Shown here in pieces: positions 8,878-15,944 of a stretch of 64,000 nt of DNA. This DNA is from Streptomyces profundus (GTDB taxonomy: Bacteria > Actinomycetota > Actinomycetes > Streptomycetales > Streptomycetaceae), in assembly GCF_020740535.1 (NCBI RefSeq), contig NZ_CP082362.1, positions 6,259,501 through 6,323,500 on the forward strand, given 5' to 3'. Position 1 is the first letter of the stretch. Every line of letters starts with the position of its first letter. Under the pieces are notes generated by a model that was given only the letters and a program-made list of their open reading frames with translations, did no database searches and was not told where the DNA came from. A program made the position numbers and the translations under genes.

Positions 8878-9654
8878 TCAGATCCCGAGGGAGCGCCTCA
8901 CCTGCTGGAGGTGCCGGACGGTCGCCTCTATCCCGGGCCGCGCGGGGTGGTTGCGGGGCAGGGCTCGCAGGCCGCGTTCGTACATCGTCTGGGCCTCAAG
9001 GAAATGGCTCACGGAACCCGCCCCTCCCAGGCCCAACAGCGCCCCGCCCAGGTTGATGTGCCGGGCCGGAAGCATGGGATCACCGGGCGGCGTGTCGCGC
9101 AGCGCGGCGCGGGCGTGCTCGACCGCCTCACGTTGCAGCTCGGCGTCGGGGTGGTGGGTGGTGCGGCGCAGCAGGGCGTTGGCCAGGTTGGACTCCAGGC
9201 CGGCATGCTCGGGATCGTGGTGCGGGACGAGGTCGAGGGCCCCTCGGGAGAGCGCGATCGACTCGTCGATGGCCTCGACGTCCCGGGTGGCTTCGAACAG
9301 CTCCTGCAAGCTCATCGCGAGCGACGACATATGACGGGGCATCAACGCGTCCCCGGGTAGCGAGACCTCGACGGCCTGCCGGCCGTAGGCCACCGATGTG
9401 TCCAGCGAACGGCGGTCGTGGGCCCGTTCCCAGAGCAGGCGGTAGATCATGCACAGCCCGGAGAGGGACGCCGCATGGCGCGGATCGTCCGTGCCGTAGT
9501 GATCCTTGGCGCGCGATGTCGCCCTTCGCGCGTCCTCAAGAAGCCCGGGATCGCCGGTGTCCCGGTGCGCCAGCCGGAGCCGCTCGGCGGCCTCGAACGG
9601 GTCGGAGTCATCCGGTGTCTGCCGCGATTCGCTGAACCAGCTGGCCACGCCCAC
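8878..9654 (-). CDS. TPR protein, first gene of CHAT operon
   Basis: 258 residues from a GTG at 9654. It is made of helix pairs typical of tetratricopeptide repeats: FEAAERLRLAHRDTGDPGLLEDA, HAASLSGLCMIYRLLWERA, SLDTSVAYGRQAVEV, HAGLESNLANALLRRT, EAVEHARAALRDTPPG and SHFLEAQTMYERGLRALP. There is no signal peptide or enzymatic domain. It ends 24 bp before the CHAT gene, so it is probably the operon's sensor or scaffold subunit, but the ligand is unknown. Confidence 0.85.
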   Translation of the reverse strand: MGVASWFSESRQTPDDSDPFEAAERLRLAHRDTGDPGLLEDARRATSRAKDHYGTDDPRHAASLSGLCMIYRLLWERAHDRRSLDTSVAYGRQAVEVSLPGDALMPRHMSSLAMSLQELFEATRDVEAIDESIALSRGALDLVPHHDPEHAGLESNLANALLRRTTHHPDAELQREAVEHARAALRDTPPGDPMLPARHINLGGALLGLGGAGSVSHFLEAQTMYERGLRALPRNHPARPGIEATVRHLQQVRRSLGI

Positions 9655-9930
9655 CCCCTGGTGTCGACATGCCGCTCCCCGCCGTTCACGGTAGCCCTCC
9701 TACGGGGATCGGTCCACCGTCCCCCGCCCGGACCCGGCGGGCATGCTGTCCCCCGCGAACGGGACGGAGGCGCGCCCGCCGCGTGCCCGGCACGACCTGA
9801 CAGCGGCGCTGCGCCAGCGCTTTGCCCTGATCGGACGGTCCGCCCCGGGCTCCCTGACCACGCGAGCAACTGCGAGTGGTGTGGGGCCGATCCGCTGTCG
9901 CCGTCAGGTCGGCTCTCGCGGCCCCCGGCG

Positions 9931-10098
9931 TCAGGTCGTGGGGGCTTCGGGGTAGGCCAGGGCGCTGGGGGTGCGGCGGCCGACGATGGCGGGGGCTTGC
10001 CGGATGAGGGTGTCGTCGGTGAGGGCCGCCACCATGAACAGGGCGAAGTCGACCCGCCGGGTGAGGTTGCTGGCGAGGATCGGGTCCCCGGGGAGCGG
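9931..10098 (-). pseudogene. C-terminal remnant of an NAD(P)-binding (NmrA-like) protein
   Basis: The last 55 or so codons of this frame read like the C-terminus of an NmrA/NAD(P)H-binding oxidoreductase (NLTRRVDFALFMVAALTDD, then APAIVGRRTPSALAY and a stop). Upstream of about 10098 the same frame is merely antisense to the TetR gene, so the rest of the gene is missing. I read it as the tail left by a deletion whose other end lies in the TetR gene. The family assignment is from memory of the C-terminal pattern only. Confidence 0.45.
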
Positions 10099-10113
10099 GT
10101 CATCGCCGCCGCG

Positions 10114-10710
10114 ATGGCGCTGGGCGACGAGAGGAGGGCGGCCGGCGTCACCATGCGGGCGATCGCCGCGCGGCTGGGCGTCGAGGCGATGTCGCTCTAC
10201 AACCATGTCGCCGGCCGGGACGACCTCATCGACGGGATGGTCGACGCGGTGTTCCGCGAGATCGAACTGCCGGCGCCGGGCGCGGACTGGAAGGCGGCCA
10301 TGCGCGGGCGCGCCGCCTCCGCGCGCGCGGCGCTGCGTCGCCACCCCTGGGCCGTCGGCCTGTTGGACTCCCGCGACCAGCCGGGCCCGGCCACGCTGCG
10401 TCACCACGACGCCGTGCTGGGCGCGCTGCGCACCGGCGGTTTCTCCGTCGCGATGGCCGCCCACGCCTTCTCCCTGATCGACAGCTACCTCTACGGGTTC
10501 GTCCTCCAGGAGCTGAGCCTGCCGTTCACCGACCGCGCCGGGTTCGACGAGGTCGCGGGCGGCATTCTGGACGGCCTGCCGAGCGGCGACTACCCCCACC
10601 TCGCCGAGCTGATCAGCGAACACGCCCTCAAGCCGGACTACGACCACGCCGCCGAGTTCGCGTTCGGCCTCACCCTGATCCTGGACTCGCTCCACCCCGA
10701 CGAGCGGTAG
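10114..10710 (+). CDS. TetR-family regulator, probably 5'-truncated
   Basis: 198 residues from the ATG at 10114. The helix-turn-helix is intact: TMRAIAARLGVEAMSLYNHVAGRDDLIDGMVDAVF. It is followed by a TetR C-terminal all-helical domain (AALRRHPWAVGLLDSR, AHAFSLIDSYLYGFVLQEL). Family members normally start 10-15 residues earlier, with a basic segment before the RERVIAAAM helix. Here the frame upstream contains ERV but no ATG or GTG; only a TTG at 9997 is in frame. It runs directly into the oxidoreductase remnant on the other strand. The gene may still be translated from 10114 with a shortened first helix, or it may be dead. Confidence 0.6.
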   Translation: MALGDERRAAGVTMRAIAARLGVEAMSLYNHVAGRDDLIDGMVDAVFREIELPAPGADWKAAMRGRAASARAALRRHPWAVGLLDSRDQPGPATLRHHDAVLGALRTGGFSVAMAAHAFSLIDSYLYGFVLQELSLPFTDRAGFDEVAGGILDGLPSGDYPHLAELISEHALKPDYDHAAEFAFGLTLILDSLHPDER

Positions 10711-10766
10711 GTCCTGTCCAACCGGATGCGCGTCATGGCCCCTCGCTGACAGAATCACGACAACGG

Positions 10767-11249
10767 GTGCCGGTCAGGCGGCAGTTGGGACGGGTGAGCG
10801 GGGGAAAAGTGGTGTGGTGGGTGGTTTTGGGGTGCCTGGTCCTCGCGGCGACGCCGCTGCTGGCCCTCGGTACCGTCGCGGTCCGGGAGGGCGCCGCCGC
10901 GATCGCCGCGGACGCGCTGGACGTCAACGTGGAGACGGTCGTCCCCTTCCGGGTGACGGACCCGCGCGCCGCCACCGGTGGGAACTCCGGCCGCCTCCAG
11001 GCGCTGGAGCCGCCGGCGGTCGTCACGCCGCGCGACATCGGCGGCGACACGGACCGTGACGTCGTCCCGGACGCCCGCCCCGGGATCGGGGCCGCGCCGC
11101 TCGGGGCGCTGGAGGAGAGCACCGGCGGCTGGGGCATCGGCGTCGACCAGGTCGACGCCGGCGCGAAGGGGATCGAGCCGGTCGGGACCCGCAGCGCCAC
11201 CGTCCGTCGCTTACCGCGAATGCGGAATTCCGCTAGTCGAGTTGGTTGA
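10767..11249 (+). CDS. Hypothetical protein with one N-terminal membrane segment
   Basis: 160 residues from a GTG at 10767; a GTG at 10794 with GGGAC upstream is an alternative. A basic start is followed by a hydrophobic stretch VVWWVVLGCLVLAATPLLAL, then an Asp/Ala/Gly-rich presumably extracytoplasmic region (AALDVNVETVVPFRVTDPRAATGG). No family is recognised. The frame contains an in-frame TTA leucine codon near its end (about 11210), rare in Streptomyces and a possible bldA control point if the gene is real. Codon bias supports coding up to about 11200; the last 15 codons look less typical. Confidence 0.4.
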   Translation: MPVRRQLGRVSGGKVVWWVVLGCLVLAATPLLALGTVAVREGAAAIAADALDVNVETVVPFRVTDPRAATGGNSGRLQALEPPAVVTPRDIGGDTDRDVVPDARPGIGAAPLGALEESTGGWGIGVDQVDAGAKGIEPVGTRSATVRRLPRMRNSASRVG

Positions 11250-11433
11250 CGTCTGTTTATCTCCTGGAAACACAACGAGGGGCAACGTTAAGTCCCGGCC
11301 ACACATGGGGCGTTAGCGTGGTGTTCACCCAAGGGCGTGGCCGGGAAGGAATATTGGGTTCGGCGCCCGAGACGGCTGCCATCCCCACCCGCCGGTGCCC
11401 CGACCGGCATCCGCTCACTGAAGGAGACGAGCC

Positions 11434-12456
11434 GTGCACAGCAACGAGATGGCCGTTTTCGGAGTCTCCGAGCCGGAGGAGAAGGTTTATCGGCATTTTC
11501 TACGCCATCCCGAAACCAGCGGTCAGGGTATTCATCTGGTGCTCGGCGAGGACGAGGAGACGGTGGCCGATGCCGTCGAGAGACTTGTGCGGTTGCATCT
11601 GCTGAGACCCGGGGATCGGCCGGAGGATTTGGTCCCGGCCGATCCCGAGCTCGCCGTCGCCCGGCTGACGGAGCTGCGCCTGCGGGACATGTATCAGGAG
11701 ATCCAGCGGATCACCCAGAGCCATCACGTGCTCGCCGAACTACGCGCGGAGAGCGCCGCCCGGGATCACGCCCGCTCCGCGCCCGGCTCGTTCACCGAGC
11801 AGGGTGTGGAGGAGCTGGACGGCCGCGAGGAGCTGCGCGGCCGGATGGAGGATCTGGTCTTCTTCGCCAGGGAGGAGATCGTATCCGTCGAGCCCGGGAT
11901 CCATCTGATGGCCGAACAGGTGGGCCAGGCCCAGGGGTTGGAGTGGCGCGCGCTGCGCAGGGGGGTGAGCAGGCGGCTGGTGGTGCCGAGGGCCGCGCTG
12001 CACCACCAGCCGGTGGCCGGCTATCTGCGGGAGCTGATGGCGCGCGGCGGCCGGGTGCGGGTGGCCACGGAGATGTCGGACCAGGTCGTGGTCTACGACC
12101 GCAGGGTCGCGCTGATGCCGCAGGACCCGAAGAACATCGAGCACGGCGCCCTGCTGGTGCGCGGCCGGGCGCTGGTCTCCACGCTGCTGGGGCTCTTCGA
12201 GAAGGTGTGGGAGCAGGCGGAGGATGTGACGGTCGAGCTGCGGGATCCGGCGGAGAGCCAGCTGCCCGAGCTGTCCGAGGCGGAGCTGCGGGTCCTCCAT
12301 GTGATGTGCGTCGTGGGCAAGGACGAGACGGGCGCCCGCGATCTCGGCGTCTCCGTGCGCACCTACCGACGCCATGTCGCCGATGTGATGCGGCGCCTGG
12401 GCGCCTCCACGCGCGCCCAGGCGGCGCTGCTGGCCAGGGAGCGCGGCTGGCTCTGA
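11434..12456 (+). CDS. LuxR-type regulator with TrmB/PLD-like N-terminus
   Basis: 340 residues from a GTG preceded by AAGGAG. The N-terminal part (EEKVYRHFLRHPETSG...VADAVERLVRLHLL) is a winged-helix-like TrmB module. The middle (VFFAREEIVSVEPGIHLM...GYLRELMARGGRVRVATEM...VVYDRRVALM) resembles the phospholipase-D-like ligand region of TrmB/LuxR hybrids. The C-terminus is a LuxR-like helix-turn-helix (LSEAELRVLHVMCVVGKDETGARDLGVSVRTYRRHVADVMRRLGA). Regulators of this plan are common in actinobacterial RiPP and other natural-product clusters. It lies 2.6 kb from the precursor genes, so it may be a second regulator of the peptide cluster alongside the SARP. The 180-bp gap upstream should carry its promoter. 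Confidence 0.88.
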   Translation: MHSNEMAVFGVSEPEEKVYRHFLRHPETSGQGIHLVLGEDEETVADAVERLVRLHLLRPGDRPEDLVPADPELAVARLTELRLRDMYQEIQRITQSHHVLAELRAESAARDHARSAPGSFTEQGVEELDGREELRGRMEDLVFFAREEIVSVEPGIHLMAEQVGQAQGLEWRALRRGVSRRLVVPRAALHHQPVAGYLRELMARGGRVRVATEMSDQVVVYDRRVALMPQDPKNIEHGALLVRGRALVSTLLGLFEKVWEQAEDVTVELRDPAESQLPELSEAELRVLHVMCVVGKDETGARDLGVSVRTYRRHVADVMRRLGASTRAQAALLARERGWL

Positions 12457-12479
12457 GCGGGGCCGGCCTCCGGCGCGGG

Positions 12480-13271
12480 TCAGTCCCGCCCCGCGTCCGG
12501 CTTGCGGGCGATGACGATGCCGAAGCTGGTCCAGCGGCCCGCGTCGACGCGCAGCGTCGTGGGGTCGCCGTCGGGGTCCGCCTTGGCGAACGGGTCGTGA
12601 CGCGCGAACTCGTCCCACCAGGCGGTGGCGTCGGCCGCGTACTCGGCATGGACGATCTCGAACCCGGCCTTGCTGACCTGGGCCACGGTGCTGGTCAGAT
12701 CGCTGAAGCACTCGGCCCAGGAGAAGTCTCCCCGTGTCACATACGGTCGCAGATCGTCAGGGATGGGCACCTCCAGGTGCATGGGCTCACCGAGGCCGAA
12801 CACGCCGCCCGGCTTGAGGATGCGGTGCACCTCGCCGAGCGCCGCCTGGTAGCCCGCCTCGCCCTGCAGGCTGCGGATCATCTCCAACGTCGTGGTGGAG
12901 TAGGCGAAGTCGAAGGAGCGGCTGGCGAACCCGGTGTCGGGCACGCCCGCCCGCAGCGCGAACACCCGGTCCGTCACGCCCCACGCGCGGGCGTTGTCGG
13001 CGACATGGTCGACCATCGGGCGGCTGTCCTCCCTGTCCTCCCACGGGTCCAGGGCCAGCGCGGTGACCCCGTACTCCTTGGCGAGAAAGCAGGTCCCCAG
13101 GCCGCGGTTGGAGCCGATGTCGACCAGCGTGGCGGCGTTCCGCAGCCCCATCGCCTCCGCCATGTGCTCGGCCAGCCGCAGCCCGCCAGGACCGCTGCAC
13201 TGCGCGTAGACATGATCGAGATCGGGATAGGCGTCGGCGCGGCGCGATACGTGGGGGCTGTCGTTGTGCAT
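12480..13271 (-). CDS. SAM-dependent methyltransferase
   Basis: 263 residues from the ATG at 13271. A Rossmann-type class I methyltransferase: motif I ATLVDIGSNRGLG near residue 50, an acidic residue after beta-2 (LALDPWED), motif around SFDFAYSTTTLEMI, and the post-motif HRILKPGGVFGLGEP typical of this superfamily. It converges on the LuxR gene with a 23-bp gap. Lying with the M20 amidohydrolase on the - strand beside the precursors, it may add a methyl group to the mature peptide, as in several azole-peptide pathways. No substrate-specific motif is recognised. Confidence 0.88.
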   Translation of the reverse strand: MHNDSPHVSRRADAYPDLDHVYAQCSGPGGLRLAEHMAEAMGLRNAATLVDIGSNRGLGTCFLAKEYGVTALALDPWEDREDSRPMVDHVADNARAWGVTDRVFALRAGVPDTGFASRSFDFAYSTTTLEMIRSLQGEAGYQAALGEVHRILKPGGVFGLGEPMHLEVPIPDDLRPYVTRGDFSWAECFSDLTSTVAQVSKAGFEIVHAEYAADATAWWDEFARHDPFAKADPDGDPTTLRVDAGRWTSFGIVIARKPDAGRD

Positions 13272-13353
13272 GGAGCGAGGCTGGGCCCATTTCCGCTCCC
13301 GCCGCAACCGGATTTCGCCGATTCGCGCGGATCCGTGCCCCGGGCCCGCGCGG

Positions 13354-13605
13354 TCAGCTCTCCACGCGCCAGCCCGAGAAGGCGTGGTGCGCGAGGGCGT
13401 CCCACATGGCGCGGCGGGCCTGGGTGGGGCCGTCGTCCGCGGGAACGGCGATGCGGAGGCGGATGCGTTCGGGCTCGACGAGCAGGCCGTGCGGGACGTG
13501 GGCGCGCAGCAGCCAGAACAGCCGTACCGCGGTGGTCTCGGCGGGCAGCGCGTCCAGGCCGCCACGGACCACGGCCACCTCCTGGACGCTGTGCGGGAAG
13601 CTCAC
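13354..13605 (-). CDS. 83-aa protein coupled to the M20 amidohydrolase
   Basis: The GTG start at 13605 overlaps the stop codon of the upstream amidohydrolase gene (GTGA), so it is translationally coupled. Sequence such as AVRLFWLLRAHVPHGLLVEPERIRLRIAVPADDGP, followed by a tryptophan-containing helix (AMWDALAHHAF), looks like a small alpha/beta protein. There is no signal peptide and no recognisable family. It could be a partner or stabilising subunit of the amidohydrolase. Confidence 0.65.
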   Translation of the reverse strand: MSFPHSVQEVAVVRGGLDALPAETTAVRLFWLLRAHVPHGLLVEPERIRLRIAVPADDGPTQARRAMWDALAHHAFSGWRVES

Positions 13606-14882
13606 CCGGACTCCTCGCTCGGTGCCGGCGCGTGCCCGGCGCGCGCCGCCCCCGACTCCCGTTCCCGGTGGAACGCGTGACAGGCGGCGGTGACCAGGGC
13701 CTCGGCGCCGGTGGGCAGCGCGGTGCGCACATCGGGCGCGAACGCGGGGGAGTGGTTGGCGGGAACGGCACGTCCCCCCTCGGCGGCGGCGCGCCAGGCG
13801 GCGGCGGAAACGGTGCCCAGCATCCAGTAGCCGAGGCGGACGTCCCGGTGGCCGTGGGACGTCGCCCCTTCGGGGCCGAACCAGCCGAAGTCCTCGGCGG
13901 CGGTCGCGGGCGACCAGGGCAGCACCCGGCCCTGGCCGAACGCCTTGGTGTGCGCGGCGCCCAACTCGGCGGTGAGCGCGCCGTCGGGGAGCAGCGCCCG
14001 GGAACGGGAGCGGACGGTGATCTCCGGCGGGCGTGGCGCGCCGGCGGCCTCGGCCTCGGCGGTCAGCACCCGGCGCACGGCGGCGAGCAGCCGCTCCAGC
14101 GTCGGCTCGGCGAACGCCCGCAGGCTCAGGCCGAGTTCGGCGTGGTCGGGGATCACGTTGGACTCGGTGCCGGCGCGCAGCCGGCCCACGGTGAGCACGG
14201 CCTGCTCCGCTGGCGCGGTCTCGCGGGAGATCACGGTCTGTAGTCGGAGCACGGCGGAGGCCGCCGCCACCACCGGGTCCACCGCCATGTGCGGTGCCCC
14301 CGCGTGGCCGCCGACACCGTGCAGCACGGCGTCGAGGGCGATCGTGCCGGCCAGCATGGGGCCCTGGCCGTGCGCGACGGTGCCGGCGGGCAGCGGCGCG
14401 GTGTGCTGGGCGAGCACGGTGTCCGGCGGGCCCGCCAGCTGGTAGAGGCCGTCGTCGAGCATGGCGCGGGCGCCGCTCAGGGTCTCCTCGGCGGGCTGGC
14501 CGACGATCAGCAGCGTGCCGCGCCAGCCGTCGGTGTCCCTCGCCAGCATCCTGGCGGCGCCGGCCAGGGCGGCCAGATGCAGATCGTGACCACAGGCGTG
14601 GGAGACGCCGGGGACCTCGCTGCGGTAGGGGAGGCCGGTCTCCTCCGCCACCGGCAGCGCGTCGAGTTCGGCGCGCAACAGCACGGTGGGGCCCTCGCCC
14701 CGGCGAAGCACCCCGGCCACGCCGTGCCCACCGATGTCCCCGGTGACGGCGTAGCCGTCCTCCGCCAGCCAGGAGGCGAGCCGTCCGGCCGTGTCCCGCT
14801 CGGCCCCCGACAGTTCGGGCCTGAGGTGGAGCGCGACATAGAGCTCGACGGCGGACCGGAGGACATCCGGCGGCACGGCCAT
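13602..14882 (-). CDS. M20D-family amidohydrolase / peptidase
   Basis: 426 residues from the ATG at 14882, with AGAGGAG about 10 nt upstream. Metal-binding motifs of the M20D (hippurate/IAA-amino-acid hydrolase) group are present: ACGHDLHLA near residue 100, GQPAEE with the catalytic glutamate near 135, AGTVAHGQGP with a further histidine, and a late PANHSPAF segment. The dimerisation lid starts at HGVGGHAGAPH. The reaction is hydrolysis of N-acyl or N-carbamoyl amino acids or small amides. It is divergent from precursor gene 1, with the conserved repeat array between them, so it may be co-regulated with the peptide. A role in trimming or detoxifying the product is conceivable but unproven. 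Confidence 0.9.
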   Translation of the reverse strand: MAVPPDVLRSAVELYVALHLRPELSGAERDTAGRLASWLAEDGYAVTGDIGGHGVAGVLRRGEGPTVLLRAELDALPVAEETGLPYRSEVPGVSHACGHDLHLAALAGAARMLARDTDGWRGTLLIVGQPAEETLSGARAMLDDGLYQLAGPPDTVLAQHTAPLPAGTVAHGQGPMLAGTIALDAVLHGVGGHAGAPHMAVDPVVAAASAVLRLQTVISRETAPAEQAVLTVGRLRAGTESNVIPDHAELGLSLRAFAEPTLERLLAAVRRVLTAEAEAAGAPRPPEITVRSRSRALLPDGALTAELGAAHTKAFGQGRVLPWSPATAAEDFGWFGPEGATSHGHRDVRLGYWMLGTVSAAAWRAAAEGGRAVPANHSPAFAPDVRTALPTGAEALVTAACHAFHRERESGAARAGHAPAPSEESG

Positions 14883-14946
14883 GGCGGTGCTCCTCTCTGA
14901 CCGTCGCCCATCCTGCCGGACCTCTTGATCACCGAGGACACAGGGC

Positions 14947-14978
14947 GCTGTCACCTGACGTCAGTGGCGTGACAGCGG
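14947..14978 (+). promoter_or_regulatory. Repeat-array operator upstream of precursor gene 1
   Basis: Three units, TGTCACCTGA, CGTCAGTGGCG and TGACAGCGG, start at 14949, 14959 and 14970 (spacing 10 and 11 bp). The outer parts also form an inverted repeat, GCTGTCAC...GTGACAGC. The last unit starts 108 bp before the precursor ATG. Direct repeats at about 11-bp period are the known binding pattern of SARP activators, but a dyad-binding LuxR regulator fits the inverted halves equally well. Confidence 0.65.
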
Positions 14979-15077
14979 AACCGGTGTGGGGGTGCCAGCG
15001 CGTCGAGTTGTCATGGTCGAGACAGAGGCGACCGTCGTGTTCCCGGGGGTCGTCCCAGCCGATCGAAGGAGCCCAAG

Positions 15078-15254
15078 ATGTCTGACAAGCCGCAGCTGTC
15101 CTCGCTCGCCGACGAGATCCTTGAGCTGGAGTCGGAGACCTTCGAGATCTCCGACTACTCGGACCAGGCCGAGGTCGTGCTGGCCGGTTCCACCTCGTGT
15201 TCCTCGACCTCGACCTGCTCCAGCACCACCAGCACCACCTCCTGCAGCGCGTAG
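15078..15254 (+). CDS. Thiazolylpeptide-type precursor 1 (58 aa)
   Basis: 58 residues from an ATG with AAGGAG (15066-15071) 6 nt upstream. The leader (about 1-37) is acidic, with ILELESETFEISDYSDQAEV, close to the LEISDY-type leaders of thiopeptide precursors. The core after a probable VVLAG cleavage site is STS followed by CSSTSTCSSTTSTTSCSA: only Ser, Thr, Cys and one Ala, with three cysteines. Such residues are the substrates of YcaO cyclodehydratase plus SagB dehydrogenase (azoles) and of split LanB (dehydroalanine/dehydrobutyrine), all encoded nearby. Codon use is strongly biased and the leader is nearly identical in the next two genes, which supports translation. Below the length usually called automatically. 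Confidence 0.92.
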   Translation: MSDKPQLSSLADEILELESETFEISDYSDQAEVVLAGSTSCSSTSTCSSTTSTTSCSA

Positions 15255-15274
15255 GCGCTGGGCGCACTGCCCAA

Positions 15275-15317
15275 GCAGCCCTCCCGGGACCGGACTCCGT
15301 CCTCCCGCGAGGGCTGC
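15275..15317 (+). terminator. Hairpin after precursor gene 1
   Basis: GCAGCCCTC at 15275-15283 pairs perfectly with GAGGGCTGC at 15309-15317, closing a GC-rich hairpin 21 nt after the stop codon. There is no U-tract. It could act as a Streptomyces-type terminator or a stabilising or attenuating structure between the precursor genes. Confidence 0.6.
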
Positions 15318-15433
15318 GGGCGTTCGCGGCGCGGCCCCGCGGGGGCTCGGCGGCTCTACGAGGGCCACGGCTTCGCCGTGGAGTCCGGGGGTCCGGGTCG
15401 ACGTCCTCGCGGCGCGATCGGCCCGGTTCGGGC

Positions 15434-15465
15434 GCTGACAGCGGATGTCAGTGGGCTGACAGCGT
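15434..15465 (+). promoter_or_regulatory. Repeat-array operator upstream of precursor gene 2
   Basis: Units TGACAGCGGA, TGTCAGTGGGC and TGACAGCG start at 15436, 15446 and 15457, the same 10/11-bp spacing as in the other two copies. The last unit starts 106 bp before the ATG of precursor 2. Here the outer units are in direct orientation, which favours a direct-repeat-reading protein such as a SARP. Confidence 0.65.
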
Positions 15466-15562
15466 TAGTGCGTGCCGGGTGGCAGTGCGGACCGGTGTGA
15501 TGGTGCGCACAGATGTGACCGTCCCGTGAACGGGCGGTCGCCCCCATACCGAAGGAGTCCAC

Positions 15563-15739
15563 ATGTCTGACAAGCCGCAGCTGTCCTCGCTGGCCGACGA
15601 GATCCTTGAGCTGGAGTCGGAGACCTTCGAGATCGCGGACTACTCGGACCAGGCCGAGGTCGTGCTGGCCGGTTCCACCTCGTGTTCCTCGACCTCGACC
15701 TGCTCCAGCACCTGCAGCACCACCTCCTGCAGCGCCTGA
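15563..15739 (+). CDS. Thiazolylpeptide-type precursor 2 (58 aa)
   Basis: 58 residues from an ATG with GAAGGAG 7-8 nt upstream. The leader differs from precursor 1 at one position (IADY for ISDY). The core is STS plus CSSTSTCSSTCSTTSCSA: one threonine of precursor 1 is a cysteine here, giving four cysteines and so potentially one more thiazole. It has its own upstream repeat array and its own downstream hairpin, so the three genes look like independent transcription units created by tandem duplication of a 400-500 bp block. Confidence 0.92.
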   Translation: MSDKPQLSSLADEILELESETFEIADYSDQAEVVLAGSTSCSSTSTCSSTCSTTSCSA

Positions 15740-15755
15740 TCGCTGCCACCAGTCG

Positions 15756-15819
15756 CAGCGGCCCTCCCGGGAGCGGACCTGTCCGAAAGGTCCGCCCCTC
15801 CTCCCGGTGAGGGCCGCTG
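15756..15819 (+). terminator. Hairpin after precursor gene 2
   Basis: CAGCGGCCCTC at 15756-15766 pairs perfectly with GAGGGCCGCTG at 15809-15819. A second hairpin, GCGGACCT/AGGTCCGC, is nested in its loop. The 3' arm overlaps the first bases of the operator array for precursor 3. There is no U-tract. Confidence 0.6.
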
Positions 15820-15847
15820 TCACGCGCTGACAGCGGCGTGACAGCGG
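15816..15847 (+). promoter_or_regulatory. Repeat-array operator upstream of precursor gene 3
   Basis: Units TGTCACGCGC, TGACAGCGGCG and TGACAGCGG start at 15818, 15828 and 15839 (spacing 10 and 11). The outer halves form GCTGTCAC...GTGACAGC as in copy 1. The last unit starts 106 bp before the ATG of precursor 3. About 40 bp further downstream all three copies share a GATGGT-like element, a candidate -10 region. Confidence 0.65.
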
Positions 15848-15944
15848 GGCGTGGACGCGGTGGCGGCGGCACCGGGTGGGATGGGACGAGCAGACGCGAC
15901 CGCGGGGGAGTCCGGCGGTCGCCCGTCGAACGAGGGAGCCCACG

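Noticed and set aside
9418..10113. N-terminal extension of the TetR protein to 9418
   Set aside because: The extension is unlike any TetR N-terminus and overlaps the TPR gene and the oxidoreductase remnant on the other strand.
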